Origin: Poecilobothrus nobilitatus | Taxonomy: Eukaryota; Arthropoda; Insecta; Diptera; Dolichopodidae | Assembly (NCBI GenBank): GCA_947095535.1 | Contig: OX352772.1 | Coordinates: 170,710,613 to 170,774,612 of the forward strand | Direction of reading: 5' to 3' | DNA: 64,000 nt | Part shown: in pieces, positions 11,881 to 23,873 of the stretch | Layout: each line of letters starts with the position of its first letter | Numbering within the stretch: position 1 is the first letter of the stretch | Notes under the pieces: model-generated | Seen by the model: only the letters and a program-made list of their open reading frames with translations | Told to the model about the DNA's origin: nothing | Database searches by the model: none | Made by a program: the position numbers and the translations under genes

Positions 11881-12365
11881 ACTGTAGCGCTACTATTATT
11901 GGTATTAGTATTCTTACTAATATTATTAATATTTTACTTCAGAGTCAGCGCCATCAGTGGATTACAACGTGCAGCAGTATATAACACCTTACTTGTATGG
12001 TATAACCAAAGATAGCTCCACTGTAGTAGCTATTATTATTATTACCACCATTATTAATATTATTATTATTATAATTATTGTTATTATTATTATTATTATT
12101 ACTATTATTATTATTATTATTATTACTATTGTTATTTTTATAATAATAATATTATTTTTTATAATTTAACATGTTATTATTTTACTACAGAGTCAGCGCC
12201 ATCAGTGGATTACAACGTGCAGCAGTATATAACACCTTACTTGCATGATATAATCAAAGATGGCTAGACTGTAGCAGCTATCATTATTATTACTATTATT
12301 ATTATTATAATTATTGTTATTATTACTATTACTATTATTATTGTTATTATTATTATTATTATAGG
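11880..12365. repeat. Tandem array with (TTA)n tracts, left part
   Basis: Units of about 190-250 bp consist of a conserved segment (ACTACAGAGTCAGCGCCATC ... GCAGTATATAACACC) followed by a (TTA)n tract. Copies lie at about 11940-12175 and 12178-12365, with a degenerate tract before the first. A further unit lies at 30205-30450 beyond the R1-like LINE, which inserted into the (TTA)n tract of this array. The open frame across 11957-12169 is only microsatellite (poly-Ile). Confidence 0.8.
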
Positions 12366-12796
12366 GGGGCAAAATTAGGTACCGGCCCTAGTCCGGAGGT
12401 ATACCCAACATACCTGCGGGAAATGCTAAGTAATGCAGATCTGTTAAAGCAGCTCTGCCAAGAAACCCAAATCTCACCTCCTCGAAGGTAGGTAACATAG
12501 TTATCTGCCGGATGCCCTATGGTAATTTACTTTTCTAGAGCTGACGAGATTGGGTGCATGCGATTGCCTGGCACAATAACCAGGCCCCTCGGTTGGGATA
12601 GGACGAGCGGGTAATGAACGTCACGATTCCGTACGGCATTTACCGCGTCGCGGCGATATGTTGCGGGCTCGGGCTAAAAATCCAAGCGCGTCTGTACTCA
12701 CAGTCTGTACTCCATAATGGGGTGGCCGAAGTATAAGTGCGGAGGGGAGTTGCTTCGCGAAATTAAAAACAAGGACCGGTTTATCAAAAAATGGCA
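12366..12796 (+). promoter_or_regulatory. 5' UTR of the R1-like LINE
   Basis: A G+C-rich segment starting GGGGGGCAAAATTAGG at the (TTA)n boundary and running to the ORF1 start. Elements of this clade usually carry their promoter here; no specific motif is identified. Confidence 0.55.
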
Positions 12797-14192
12797 ATGG
12801 ACAAAACAGAAGGTATATATACCCCAGGTGGTAATTCAGTTATGCTGGAAAATCCACCCTCTAAGAAGGCCGATCTCATGGATTCTGGTGGAGATCATTT
12901 ATTGCTATATACATCGTAGAATCATCAGCAACAGGGAACATCTAGAGACAACAAGAATAAACGAGTTCAAAAACAGGAAACAACAGAGCAGAGAACACCA
13001 ATAAGCGATCCATTCAGAAGAGGCGGAAATGTAGCACGGTTGCCGAAGCATTCATCCAAAGAAGGTAAGTTGAGGACGGAAAACCTCAGAAGTAGCGCCA
13101 AACTGGGAGGTATTTCTATCCCTAACAAGGTTGGAAATACTATCTCAAAAATAAGAGCTCGAGATGGAGGTTTGTTCACTCTACTAAAAAATACAAGAGG
13201 TCGCGGCCAAGATGGTACAAGCAGCAGCAAAGCAGAAAACTATCAACACAGATATTAAGAACGGCCTCATGAGGTTGCAAGAATCCATCGAAATCATATG
13301 GATATGCGGGAGGAAAAAGCTGGAGGACAAAGAGAAGCATCTAACAAAGGTACTAAAGTAACCAAACATGCTGTAGCAACACCTAGCGTGTGCAAAAGAA
13401 TGAGAGAGCCAGATAATAGCCCAAGGGGTCGCATGTACACACCCCAGCTTCTAAAAAAGGCAAAGAAGCACATGATGTTGAGTGGACTGTTGTCGGCAGA
13501 AAGAAGCAACACCAAAAATCGAGCGCCAATATATTAACAAACAGCACGCCTGGTAAAAGAGAGTCGGCGAGTAGCCAAGGGAGTCGAAAAAAGAGTGGAA
13601 GCACTGATGAAAAGAAGGCAAAAAAGGGAAAAAAAGTTAGCAAGACCAAAGGTGAAGCTATTATAATCAAACCAGTGGAAGGGAAAACGTATGCCGAAAT
13701 CTTGAAGAAGATAAAGGGAGGCGTCGATCCGGGGACTACAAAAACAGTCATCAAAAGGATCCGCAGAACGCAGAAAGGAGATGTTCTTGTGGAAATGAGC
13801 AATACAGACTGTCGCTTTCAAAACCTAACAGGAGAGAGCAAATCTTAGGCGTAGTGGAGATGGAGGAAAAAGACGCTCAAGAGATATTAAAAGCGGGTAA
13901 AATTACAGTGGGATTAATAAGATGCAGGATTAGACTAAGAGCGGAAGTTCCAAGGTGCTATAGATGTCTAAATTTCGGTCATATAAAAAGTAGATGCAAG
14001 GACATTGATAGGAAAGATTTGTGCTATAAGTGCGGATTAAAAGGGCATATCGTGAAAAATTGTGTACAGGCCCAAAAATGTGTTCTTTGCGAAGAGAAGA
14101 AAGTGCAAGCGATTGACCATGTCTCGGGTTCGGGTACGTTTAAGGTCTTCCGTGAGGCACTTGAGAAGGTCAAAAGGCGTTTCAATGACTAG
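12797..14192 (+). pseudogene. R1-like ORF1 (gag-like, zinc knuckles)
   Basis: The start is taken at ATG 12797. The frame is broken by a TAG at 12917-12919 and later shifts (about 13260 and 13848). The N-terminal part is basic and Ser/Lys-rich. About 13460-13848 gives a Lys-rich region with GKTYAEILKKIKGG, and 13854-14192 gives the capsid end with knuckles CYRCLNFGHIKSRC, CYKCGLKGHIVKNC and CVLCEE. Such proteins package element RNA. ORF1 overlaps the ORF2 start by 9 bases in a different frame, as is common in this group. Confidence 0.75.
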
Positions 14193-17160
14193 GTTCACTC
14201 AAGGAAATATGCATAGGAGTTTGGTGGCAGACGATCCCTTTACTCAGAATGTTCAGGAGAGAAAAACCGACGTAGTAATAATAAGTGAACAGTATAGGAA
14301 TAGAGACATCCCGAACTAGTTTTCTGATACAATAAATTCGGCGGCGATCTGGGTAGTAAGCCCAAAAAAAATTAAAACGGGAGCCATGGCAACAATGAAG
14401 GTTTTGTTTGGATCAAATGCTGCAGGCTCACAATTATTAGCTGCTACTTCACACCAAACCAAACAACGCAGCAATCAATGCAGATTTCAATGCTAAAGCC
14501 GTAGAATGGGAAGATCCACATACCAACAGCAGAGGGAAGCAAATAATGGACATGGTAGCCAGACAAAACGTGATAGTGTTAAACACAGGGGCGACATCTA
14601 CATTTCGACGCCCGTGGTACACGCAAACGATACCATATACCATATAATAGGTGCATCAGTTGACCTCTTGAATGGCATCCGAAATTGGGAAATACTCGAG
14701 AACTACACTGGTAGATATCACCAATACATATCATTCGAGTTATATGCTGCTCCGACAGAGAGATTGAAGACCTAAATGTTAGAAAGAATGTGGAAAAACA
14801 TTCCATCTAACATTTAGGTCTCGAATGTGAAGTATATAGAATATGGAAAAACTTTATCGCAATAAAATGTGGTCGACTTTGAGTAATAGCCTTGAAAGAG
14901 TAAGGCAGTTCTCGCAAAATTCAGAGGGTAGAGCAAAAGCAGAAGCGGTAGTTAATTCAGTGATGAACAGCATTGCACGGGCCTGGGAAGCATCTATGCC
15001 ACAGAAAAAATGGGGAGAAAATAAGCGCCCTGTATACTGGTGGACGGATAAAATAGCAGAAATAAGGAGGAAATTCTTGCACCTACGTCGGGTGACAAAG
15101 CGGATCAAAAACAGGCCAGAGGCGGCGATTGCATCGATTGATCACAAGATAGTAGGAAAACAACTCCGAATTGCCATAAAGAAAAGCAAAATCAAAAAAT
15201 GGAGAGAATTATGAGAAGAGGTGAATAGCGAGCTGTGGAATTTGGGGTACAAGATTGCAATGAAGAAATTCAAAGCTCCAGCACCTGATAGTGCAATGGC
15301 AGCAGAAAAAATGGAATTCATTGTAGATGCTCTTGTCCCCACACATCCAATAAGTAACGAGATATATTCAGGGTATATAAATGAGGAAATACCACAATCC
15401 ACCTTAGGGGAGCTAGAAGCAGCAGCGAGATCTCTGAGGAACAAGAAAGCACCTGGACCTGACGGGATTCCTAACGAAGCCATAAAAGCAGCAGTCGATG
15501 TTTGCCCGTAGACAATGCTAAACATGTACAATACTTGTTTAAAAGAAGGCGTTTTTTGCAAAAGATGGAAGGAGGCAAAACTAGTGTTGCTAGACAAGGG
15601 TGAAGGAGAACGTTTTACGACTTCATCTTACAGACCACTATGTATGCTTGACACAGCTGGGAAGCTTCTCGAGAAATTATTAAAAGCTCGATTGGGTTTG
15701 GCCATAGGAACTGCAGGTGATCTGGCAGATAAGCAGTTTGGATTTTGGCCGGGGAAATCAACGCTAAATGCTATCAAACAGTGTCAAAAATTGCAGAAAC
15801 TGGAAACCACTATTCCAGAAAAATGGTTTTTCTTGTTACACTGGATGTTAAGAATGCTTTTAACTCAGCGAGGTGTAATGATATGATAGAGGCATTGCAA
15901 AATGTATTCCACATACCCACTTATATGCAAAGAATCTTAGAAGATTACCTTAATGAACGAATCTTAGTATACAACACTGAAAGTGGAACCAGAAGGAAAC
16001 AAATCACCGCAGGTGCTGCCCAAAGGTCCATCTTAGGACCAGACTTGTGGAACGTCGTTTACGATGTATTACTTCGAATAGCGATGCTGGAAGGAACTCT
16101 TCTGGTGAGGTATGCAGACGATGTGGTAGCAGTCATCACAGTACGGAGCCTGGAAGAGGCACAGATCAAACTGAACCAAGTCATGAGAAGAGTGTGCAAT
16201 TGGATGCAACTGCATGGGCTGGAATTAGCAGCAGAAAAAACAGAAATTGTTATCCTAACAAGGAAACGGATTCCAACAATAATTACAACACAAGCTGCCA
16301 CCCAAACAATAGAAAAAAAAGAATCCGCAAAGTACCTGTTGATCTTGTTGGACTCAAAACTCACGTTCTGGAAATAAATAAAACAAGCCGCAGATAAGGC
16401 AGCGAGGATTACAAATCAAATTAGTATGCTTATGGCGAATATTGGCGGGCCTCAACCAAAGAAAAGGCGGCTGATCATGACGGTGGCGCAATCCATATTA
16501 CTGTACGGTGCTGAGATCTGGGCGGACGCTCTTAACAAAGAGTACTGCAGGAAGCGACTAACGGCGGTACAACGGAGAGGAGACCTTCGCGTCGCCTGCT
16601 CCTATCGAACGGTGTCGCATACGGTGGTAACAGTTATCACGAACGTTATCCCGATTGATCTGCTGGCGCGCGAGCGGAACAGCATTTTCAATAGGGACCC
16701 GGGAACCAGCAAGGAGGAGGCAACGACGGAGGCAAGATCGCTCACCATGGAACAATGGCAACAAAGATGGGAGAATGACTGGAACGGTAGATGGACAGCA
16801 CGTCTGATTCCTAACCTAGAAGCTTGGAATAATCGGCTACATGGATAAGTCAACTTCTATGTCACACAGTTCTTGTCAGGACATGGATACTTTCGTTCGT
16901 ACCTATTCAAAATGGGTAAAGTAGCCAGTACGGGGTGCAGACCCTATAATGCTGTGGAGAATACGGCCTATCACACATTTTTTGAGTGCGACTTGGCAGA
17001 AGAACACAGAAGCTCTTTGGTTGCGGCAATAAGGTCTATAACCCACGAAAACATCGTCGGCGTTATGCTAGAAAGCGAAGAGCAGTGAGATGCAGTAGCG
17101 GATTATATAGAAGCAGTGCTGAGGAAGAAAAAACTTCTAAAATATCTGGAAGATTGATGA
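14184..17160 (+). pseudogene. R1-like ORF2: endonuclease, reverse transcriptase, Cys/His tail
   Basis: ATG 14184 begins a typical R1 endonuclease start (QGNMHRS...VVIISEQYR). After a gap comes NADFNAKAVEWEDPHTNSRGKQ and STFRRPW. 14843-15510 is the linker with APGPDGIPNEAIK, ending in TAG. 15515-15886 has SYRPLCMLDTAGK and QFGFWPGKST. 15745-16377 carries motif A (TLDVKNAFNSA), the QRSILGPDLWN motif and an intact YADD. 16426-16848 and 16873-17088 give the thumb and the terminal CRPYNAVENTAYHTFFEC zinc motif. At least five stops or shifts separate these blocks, so the protein is dead although the YADD survives. A snap-back palindrome at 14768-14821 breaks the endonuclease/RT linker. Confidence 0.85.
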
Positions 17161-17302
17161 AACTTAAATAAGGATCACCGAAAAAACAAACGAAAATAGC
17201 ACGATCCAACCTGAAGTAATGCGGAGTCGGGTGTTTTTTAGTGAGTAACCCAGAGAAATAAGAGCCTCAATTTAACATCACGGGAGTCTCACAGTCTTTT
17301 AG
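17161..17302 (+). other. 3' UTR of the R1-like LINE, first part
   Basis: Non-coding sequence after ORF2 ending in TTTTAG, directly before the AGTG target duplication of the errantivirus. The remainder of this UTR is at 30148-30188. Confidence 0.65.
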
Positions 17303-17306
17303 AGTG

Positions 17307-17752
17307 AGTTTACGTCAGCATTTCCTGTTATTGCAAAATAATAAAACTTATTACAAAATTATTTATAATCAATATCATATTGGAAACATGTTCAATCATA
17401 ATTTTATCAAAAAAGATTGTTATTGCTGAATAAAATAAAATAGTTTCACATTTCAATATGCAAAAATAAAATTAATTACTTTCCCACAATAACAAAATTA
17501 TGCAATTGCTCAAATTACACCAAAATTATTAACTTTAAATTATTAAAATAAAAAATGTATAAATTGCCGAATTTGCAATTAATAACATATAAATACCTGT
17601 ACATTTTCTAATTAGAATTAAGTCTCGATTAAGTCTTAGACATATTAATGTCGAAATAAAGATTCAAATTTTAAAACTTAAAACATAAGTTGTGTTTTTA
17701 TTTAAAAATAGTTGTTATTTTTTCATGTAATTGCAAAAGCAAATACAAAAGT
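17307..17752 (+). repeat. Errantivirus 5' LTR, with a 41-bp internal deletion
   Basis: Matches the 3' LTR (23874-24232 plus 30020-30143) closely. It lacks about 41 bp after the initial AGTT, present in the 3' LTR as 23878-23917, and joins directly to TACGTCAGCATTTCC. The last bases are CAAAAGT. The deletion may remove part of the U3 control region. Confidence 0.85.
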
Positions 17753-17771
17753 GGTGCATTCCGTAGGATAA
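17752..17771 (+). promoter_or_regulatory. Errantivirus primer-binding site (putative)
   Basis: TGGTGCATTCCGTAGGATAA directly follows the LTR, with the initial T shared with the LTR end as in Gypsy-group elements. It resembles serine-tRNA-type primer sites; this assignment is from memory and not verified. Confidence 0.5.
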
Positions 17772-18103
17772 TTCAAAACATAAAATTTTTTCGTGAAACA
17801 AGACTTTCTCTTCGACAACCTTAAGTGAGTCTGCTTAAGGCACGTAAAATTTAACGAATTATCCAGTGATACGTATATTCATAGTGTAAAATTAAAATTT
17901 TTTTTAATACACACAATACATAAATATTAAAAATAAAATTAAATAAAAATACCAATATAAACTAAGTAATTGTTCATAGTGCAAAATTAAAAAAATTCTT
18001 TAATACACACTAAACAATTAAAATTGAAAATTAAATAAAAAAACTGTTCATAGTGTGAAATAAAAAAAAAAAATTTTTTATAAACACTAAACCAAAACAA
18101 TTT
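17772..18103 (+). other. Errantivirus leader with imperfect repeats
   Basis: Non-coding leader between the primer site and gag. Three imperfect repeats of ATAGTG(C/T)(A/G)AAATTAAAA with poly-A and ACACACTAA-like tails occur near 17881, 17976 and 18048. Confidence 0.55.
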
Positions 18104-19255
18104 ATGAAAAGTGGCAAAAGATCTATAACATTCGACAACAATAGAAACATCATCGAACAACAAAATATAATGGAACATCAAAACATCATGGAACAACAAA
18201 AACAAAACGAGACCATACAACAACTGCAAAGTCAAATAGCAAATCAAAACAGACAGCTTGAATTATTATGTGCTCAGCTGCAACAGTACCAGCAAATCGA
18301 TTCCCAAAACAACTATAAAGAAAGGGTTTTGAAAGAAGTTAGACATATGTCTACTTTAATGGAACAAGTGACATAACCATAAATTCATTTGTTAACAGCG
18401 TCGAATATTACATAAATCATATCACCGATTCAAACATCAAAAAAGTAGCTGTTCGGGCAATATATAATGAAAAAATACAAGGTGAAGCCAAAAATACCAT
18501 CCATACCATCATAAACATCAATACCATCATAAACATCCCGTAACCTGACAACTGGGAACTCATCAAGTCAACACTGAAAAGGAGATATAAACCAGAAATT
18601 GAACCAGCTGAAATTTACAGGAAGATATCAGACCTCCGTGTAAACTCGGTAAGTGATTTAGTTATACAAATCCAAAATTTAAAATATAAAGCCGATGAGC
18701 TTCAAATATATTATAATGATAGTAATTATATAGATTTAAGCAATATCGATAGTTTTCTATTAAATACAATAAAAGAAATGTCACACTGGATACTGGATAG
18801 AATATATAATGAAAATGATTTGTCTAAAGTAATAGAAATTATGAATATTAGAAGATATGAAGATTCTTGTATAAGGCAGGAATTTAAGAAAACTAATATA
18901 AATAGTAAATAGTTCAAAAATAATAATTATAAAAACAATTATAAAAATAATAAAAATTCAAAAAATTATTCAAATTTCGATAATAAAAATTGCAGTAATA
19001 ATCAGTCCTTTAATCGAAATAGTAACAAGGACAATTTTTATAGGGATAATTTTAATAATAGGGATAGTTATCAACCCCATAGGTTTATGCAAAGTCAGGA
19101 AACTCTAGGAATAATTCGGGCCAATATCGCCATAATGAACAGAATTATCCTAGACAAAGACAAGTAGAAGCAATGGAAGTTCAAAATATTCAAACAAAAA
19201 ATTCTGAATATAATAAAAATGAATGTAATAACTTAACGTTTTTTCTAAATTAGCC
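18104..19255 (+). pseudogene. gag: Errantivirus gag
   Basis: 18104-18376 encodes a Gln/Asn-rich coiled-coil N-terminus (MEQQKQNETIQQLQSQ...). 18377-18911 continues, shifted, as the capsid-like region, with a stop near 18541 inside a short ATACCATCATAAACAT-type duplication. 18912-19210 is Asn/Arg-rich, like the nucleocapsid part of gypsy-group Gag, which lacks classical knuckles. Gag would form particles and bind RNA. Multiple frameshifts and stops make this copy inactive. Confidence 0.7.
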
Positions 19256-22138
19256 TCGGAAGAACTCTCCATTATTAGCGTAACAATTGAAAATAAAAAA
19301 TTATTAGCCCTTATTGATACAGGTTCTAATTTTAGTATTATAGACGACGACATAGAAGGTTTTAAAAAAATAAAAATAAAACCAATCTCTTTTTCAACAA
19401 TAAATAGTGAAGATCAAATTAATTTTGAAATCCATACTGTAGCACCATTACGATGGAAGATAAAAAAATTACCTAACCGAAAATATCAAATTATAATAGG
19501 TGCAGATCTATTAAGAAGTTTAGACAGTGTAATAGACGTCGAACAAGAAATAATTAATTTAAATGGACAAAATATAAAATTTGTGAACACACCGTACCAA
19601 TTCAATGAAATATGCACTTTAGAGATAGTAGATCCTAATTTAAACCTATTAAAGTTAGATCACCTTAATTTAGAAGAACTCTCAGAAATAAAAAAATTAG
19701 TAAAAAGATTCAGTCACTTATTTTTCAAAGAAGGGGATTAGTTAACCAAAACAACAGAAATTCAGCACGAAATAGTTACAACAACAGAACAGTCAATTAA
19801 TTCAAAGTTATATAGATATCCGCCAAAACATGAGGAAGAAATTAGAAAACAGATTAAGGAAATGGAAGAACATGGAATTATTCGAAAAAGTAATTGAAGC
19901 CCATTGATAGTCGTACCAAAGAAAACCGATAATTCAGGTCAAAAGAAATTTAGGATCGTAATAAATTATAGACGACTGAACGACGTAACAGTGGACGACA
20001 AATTCCCATTACCGAATATTGACTCTATTCTAGACAAACTGGGAAAAGCCCAGTACTTTACAACATTAGACTTGGCAAAGGGTTACCATCAAATTTCTAT
20101 TAGGGAAGAAGACAGAAAAAAGACAGCTTTCGTGACACCACATGGACTGTATGAATTTAATAGAATGCCGTTTGGTTTAAAGAACGCACCAGCGATATTC
20201 CAACGGTTAATGAATGAAATATTGAGAGAATATATAAACAAGGTCTGTGTAGTATATTTAGATGATATACTAATATTCAGTACCTCTCTAAAAGAACATA
20301 TGAAAGCAATCTATAGTATTTTCAAGATGTTAGAAGAAAAAAATTTGAAAATTCAAATAGATAAATGTAATTTCATGAAAAACGAGACAGAGTTCTTAGG
20401 GCACATATTAACAAAAGACGGTTTAAAGCGTAACCCCAATAAAATAAAAACAATAGAAAATTTAGAACTACCAAAAACTCAAAAACAGATGAAAAGTTTT
20501 TTAGGAATGACAGGGTACTACAGGAAATTTGTGAAGAAATACGCCAAAGTTGCGCAACTTATCACGAAATATTTGAAAAAAGATACAAAAATTAATACCA
20601 ACAACCCAAATTACATCGAAGCGTTCGAAAAATTAAAACATTTAATAACAAGTCATCCAGTAATAAAATATCCAAATTTCGAAAAACCATTTGTTTTGAC
20701 AACAGACGCATCGAACTACGCGATTGGCGCTGTATTGTCACAGGAAGGACATCCTGTATGTTTTGCTTCGCGAACCTTAAATAGTCATGAACGTAATTAT
20801 TCCACTACAGATAAGGAATTTTTAGCAATTATGTGGTCAGTAAACTACTTTCGACCCTACCTTTACAGTAATAAATTTAAAATTTGTTTTGACAACAGAC
20901 GCATCGAACCACGCGATTGGCGCTGTATTGTCACAGGAAGGACATCCTGTATGTTTTGCTTCGCGAACCTTAAATAGTCATGAACGTAATTATTCCGCTA
21001 CTTATTCCGCTAATAAATTTAAAATATTGTCGGACCATCAACCAATAAAATATTTGCATGCCTAATATAAAGGTAAAGACCTATCATCTAGGCATCAAAG
21101 ATGGTTGTTAAAATTAGGCGAATACCAATTTGAAATTGAATATCTCAAGGGAAAAGAAAATCATGTCGCAGATTTTCTTAGTAGAATAGAACATAATGTG
21201 AATGAGGGAGAGGATGTGAATGATAAAAGCTCTACACAATTTCTTAAAAATTTTAATATTGAATGTAATAGTAGAATGGCAACAGTAAATATAGTATATA
21301 AAAGAAGAAATAGTAAATAAGTATAAAACTCAAATAATTTTAACAAATAACAAAACAGTAGAATTAGAAACTCTTTTTGGAAGAAGAATCATAACTATAG
21401 CAGAATATGATTTTAATAGATTAGGCGAAATATTTAAAAATAATCTTAATAAAGGTAAAGTAAGGAATCTTTTCTGAAATTTCAGACACAAAATATAACA
21501 TTGTTCAAGGAAAACTGATAGAAATGTATTCAAATGATAATGCAATAAAATTTATAAAATGCTCATTCAGAGCACAAGAAATAGATACTGAAGTCGAAAC
21601 GTTTAAACAAATATCTCTATACCATATAAGAGAAAGTTTTCATTCCGGCATTCAGGAAACATATAATCAAATTAAGTTCAAAATATATTACCCCAAATTA
21701 CTAGAGTTAATTCAGATTGTAATGAATCAATGCGAAGTTTGTCAAACTGTCAAGTATGACAGAAGACCAATAAAACTCAAATTTGAAATTAGTGAAACTC
21801 CATCAGAAATAAATGATATAATTCACATTGACACTTACGTCATTATGAGACAGGTCTTCTTAACAATTATAGACAAGTTCTCTAAGTTTGGTACAGCATA
21901 TCATCTTAACGACAGAAATCATGTTACTATCATAGAAAAATTAGAACAACATTTCTCTCAGGTAGGCAAACCAAAAACAATTGTGGCCGATAATGAGTTT
22001 AAGGCAATCCAAATTAAAGAATTTCTTATAGAAGAAGGAATAATTCTACATCTGACAAAACCAAACAGTCATACTGGTAATGCAGATATAGAAAGATTTC
22101 ACAATACCATCGCGGAAAAATTCAAATACTACGGTTAA
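19256..22138 (+). pseudogene. pol: Errantivirus pol: protease, reverse transcriptase, RNase H, integrase
   Basis: Protease active site LIDTGSNFS lies near 19315 and GADLL near 19500. Stops occur near 19738 and 19895. The RT (19904-20700) retains TTLDLAKGYHQI and the catalytic YLDD. RNase H (20690-21060) begins [17 protein letters not shown] and is disrupted by a direct duplication of about 110 bp (20696-20808 repeated at 20887-20999). The integrase (21105-22138) shows an H-H-C-C zinc motif (HIRESFH, CEVC), then IDTY, ADNEF and ADIERF as the three catalytic acids. The catalytic residues are largely present, but the frame is broken at least five times. Confidence 0.85.
20696..20999 (+). repeat. 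Direct duplication inside the errantivirus RNase H region
   Basis: A segment of about 113 bp starting TTTGACAACAGACGCATCGAA is present at about 20696-20808 and again at about 20887-20999, 191 bp apart. The copies differ by few bases (for example ACTACG versus ACCACG). The second copy shifts the reading frame. Confidence 0.9.
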
Positions 22139-22474
22139 ATAAAACAAATTTCTCTGTACAACGTTTAGTACAACAAGCGGTTAGAATCTATAATAACAGA
22201 TACCGATCAACAATTAAGTACTCCCCAATTGAAGTACAAAACCATAAAATTAAACATGAAAATATAAAAGAAAATCTAGAAACCATAAAACTAAAGAAAA
22301 TCGAAAAACTAAACAAAAATAGAGAAAATTATGTTGAAACTCGTTCAACAGGTTTTGTGAAAAACTACAAAGCTGTTAGACACAAAGAGCAACCCAAATA
22401 TAAAAAATTGAAATTAGACAATATTCATATAAAAAATATTAAAAAATCTTTAAAATTTACAGATATTATCAATA

Positions 22475-23683
22475 ATGACAATACTAATAATGATGACAGC
22501 ACAAACCGTGAAATGTAATCTATTAGAAATAAACAACGTAATTTCAAATACAGGATTTGTAAAAATAAACTTAGACAAAGAACAACTCGTTACTCAAACT
22601 GTCATTGTAATTCATATTATACACCCAACTGAAATATTAAATTTACTCGATGATATTTCAAATAGAACAGACGTTCTAAATTCAAGTCAAGAGACAATTT
22701 TGCAAACAGAAATTTTAGACCTAAAAAACAAGTTAAAAACTATAATTCCTAATAAAAGACCAAGACGAGGAATAATAAATGGTGTCGGAACAATTTCTAA
22801 ATGGTTGTTCGGAACAATGGACGAACAAGATCGACAAAATATAGAAAAACATTTACAAACTGTAGATCATAATAATCATTTACTTATAACAAATTATAAT
22901 GAACAAATTACAATTAATCAACAATTTCACAAAACAATTAAGCAACTTAAGTCAATTATAGAAGGTGACAGAAATATATTATTAAACCAAATAAATAATT
23001 TACAGAAATCGTTAATTCAACAAAATATATATTTAGACTTACTTTTTAAGATACAATTCATAAAAGAAAAAATAGAAATAATAAAAGATAATTTAGCTTC
23101 AATTAGGCATGGAATTGTGCACTCTAATATTTTAACAGAAGAAGAAATAGAGAAATACGAAATAGATTTTTATAAATTACAATACATAAAACTAGGTTTA
23201 GCTCAATTCGAAAAACACTCATTATTACTTGCAATCAAAATTCCAAGAAAAATTAAAACAATTCAATTAGAAATTATCATTCCAGTTCCAAATAAAGAAA
23301 ATAAAGAAATAAATTATCCAAATGAAATTATTTTTACATATAATAATAAGATGTATAAATATGAAAAATTAAAAACAGTAAATGAATTATATTTAAGTAA
23401 AAATTGTATTTTTAATAATTGTGAACTAATAAATAATAAATTAACCGAAATGATACAAATAGACGAAGAAACAATTGTAATTAAAAATGCTAAAAATGTA
23501 AAAGTAAATGAATCATGTGACAATAGAAAAATTATTATAACGGATCATGTTTTGATCCATTTCAATAATTGCACTTTAAATATTCTAGATCATAATTTTT
23601 CAAATATAAAAGAAAGTATCAAACAAAAATTTTATTACCCAGTAAATCAGACTTTTAATTTTAAGAATAATTACTTTCAATGA
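22475..23683 (+). CDS. env: Errantivirus env-like glycoprotein, long open frame, C-terminus shifted
   Basis: This 402-residue open frame is the best preserved of the provirus. It begins with a short hydrophobic segment (MTILIMMTAQTVKC) that could be a signal peptide. At residues 95-98 it has RPRR directly before GIINGVG, the furin-like cleavage site and following fusion-peptide region typical of baculovirus-F-related insect Env proteins. A long helical/coiled-coil region and paired cysteines follow. The frame ends at 23683; the expected membrane anchor lies in another frame at about 23745-23830 (hydrophobic, with FFGIGIIGAIVLF), so anchoring is lost. Env would mediate membrane fusion. Expression through splicing is usual but not testable here. 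Confidence 0.8.
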   Translation: MTILIMMTAQTVKCNLLEINNVISNTGFVKINLDKEQLVTQTVIVIHIIHPTEILNLLDDISNRTDVLNSSQETILQTEILDLKNKLKTIIPNKRPRRGIINGVGTISKWLFGTMDEQDRQNIEKHLQTVDHNNHLLITNYNEQITINQQFHKTIKQLKSIIEGDRNILLNQINNLQKSLIQQNIYLDLLFKIQFIKEKIEIIKDNLASIRHGIVHSNILTEEEIEKYEIDFYKLQYIKLGLAQFEKHSLLLAIKIPRKIKTIQLEIIIPVPNKENKEINYPNEIIFTYNNKMYKYEKLKTVNELYLSKNCIFNNCELINNKLTEMIQIDEETIVIKNAKNVKVNESCDNRKIIITDHVLIHFNNCTLNILDHNFSNIKESIKQKFYYPVNQTFNFKNNYFQ

Positions 23684-23873
23684 CATTGTTGTAGAAACAG
23701 ACAATAATATAGAAAAAATTAAAGACCTAAAATTTCATAAAGAATTTTCTTATGTACTAGATTTAATATTCTTTGGAATTGGAATAATTGGAGCAATCGT
23801 ATTATTTAAAAAATTCGGTTACTTTAAAATTAATAAAGGAATTCAGGATAATTCTTATCTAAAGGAGGGAGAA
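23684..23873 (+). pseudogene. Frameshifted env membrane anchor and polypurine tract
   Basis: After the env frame ends, a shifted frame encodes a hydrophobic span flanked by charges (KEFSYVLDLIFFGIGIIG...), the normal position of the Env transmembrane helix. The polypurine tract AAAGGAGGGAGA at about 23862-23873 precedes the AGTT start of the 3' LTR and would prime plus-strand synthesis. Confidence 0.7.

Noticed and set aside
11957..12169. Small membrane protein rich in isoleucine
   Set aside because: The frame is a translation of a (TTA)n microsatellite and has no independent support.
13383..13802. 139-residue minus-strand protein over the R1-like ORF1
   Set aside because: Mirror frame of the G+C-richer R1-like gag; the plus strand has zinc knuckles and family motifs, the minus strand has none.
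12866..17171. Numerous other minus-strand frames in the R1-like element
   Set aside because: They are shadows caused by the higher G+C content and fewer chance stops; no motif is seen.
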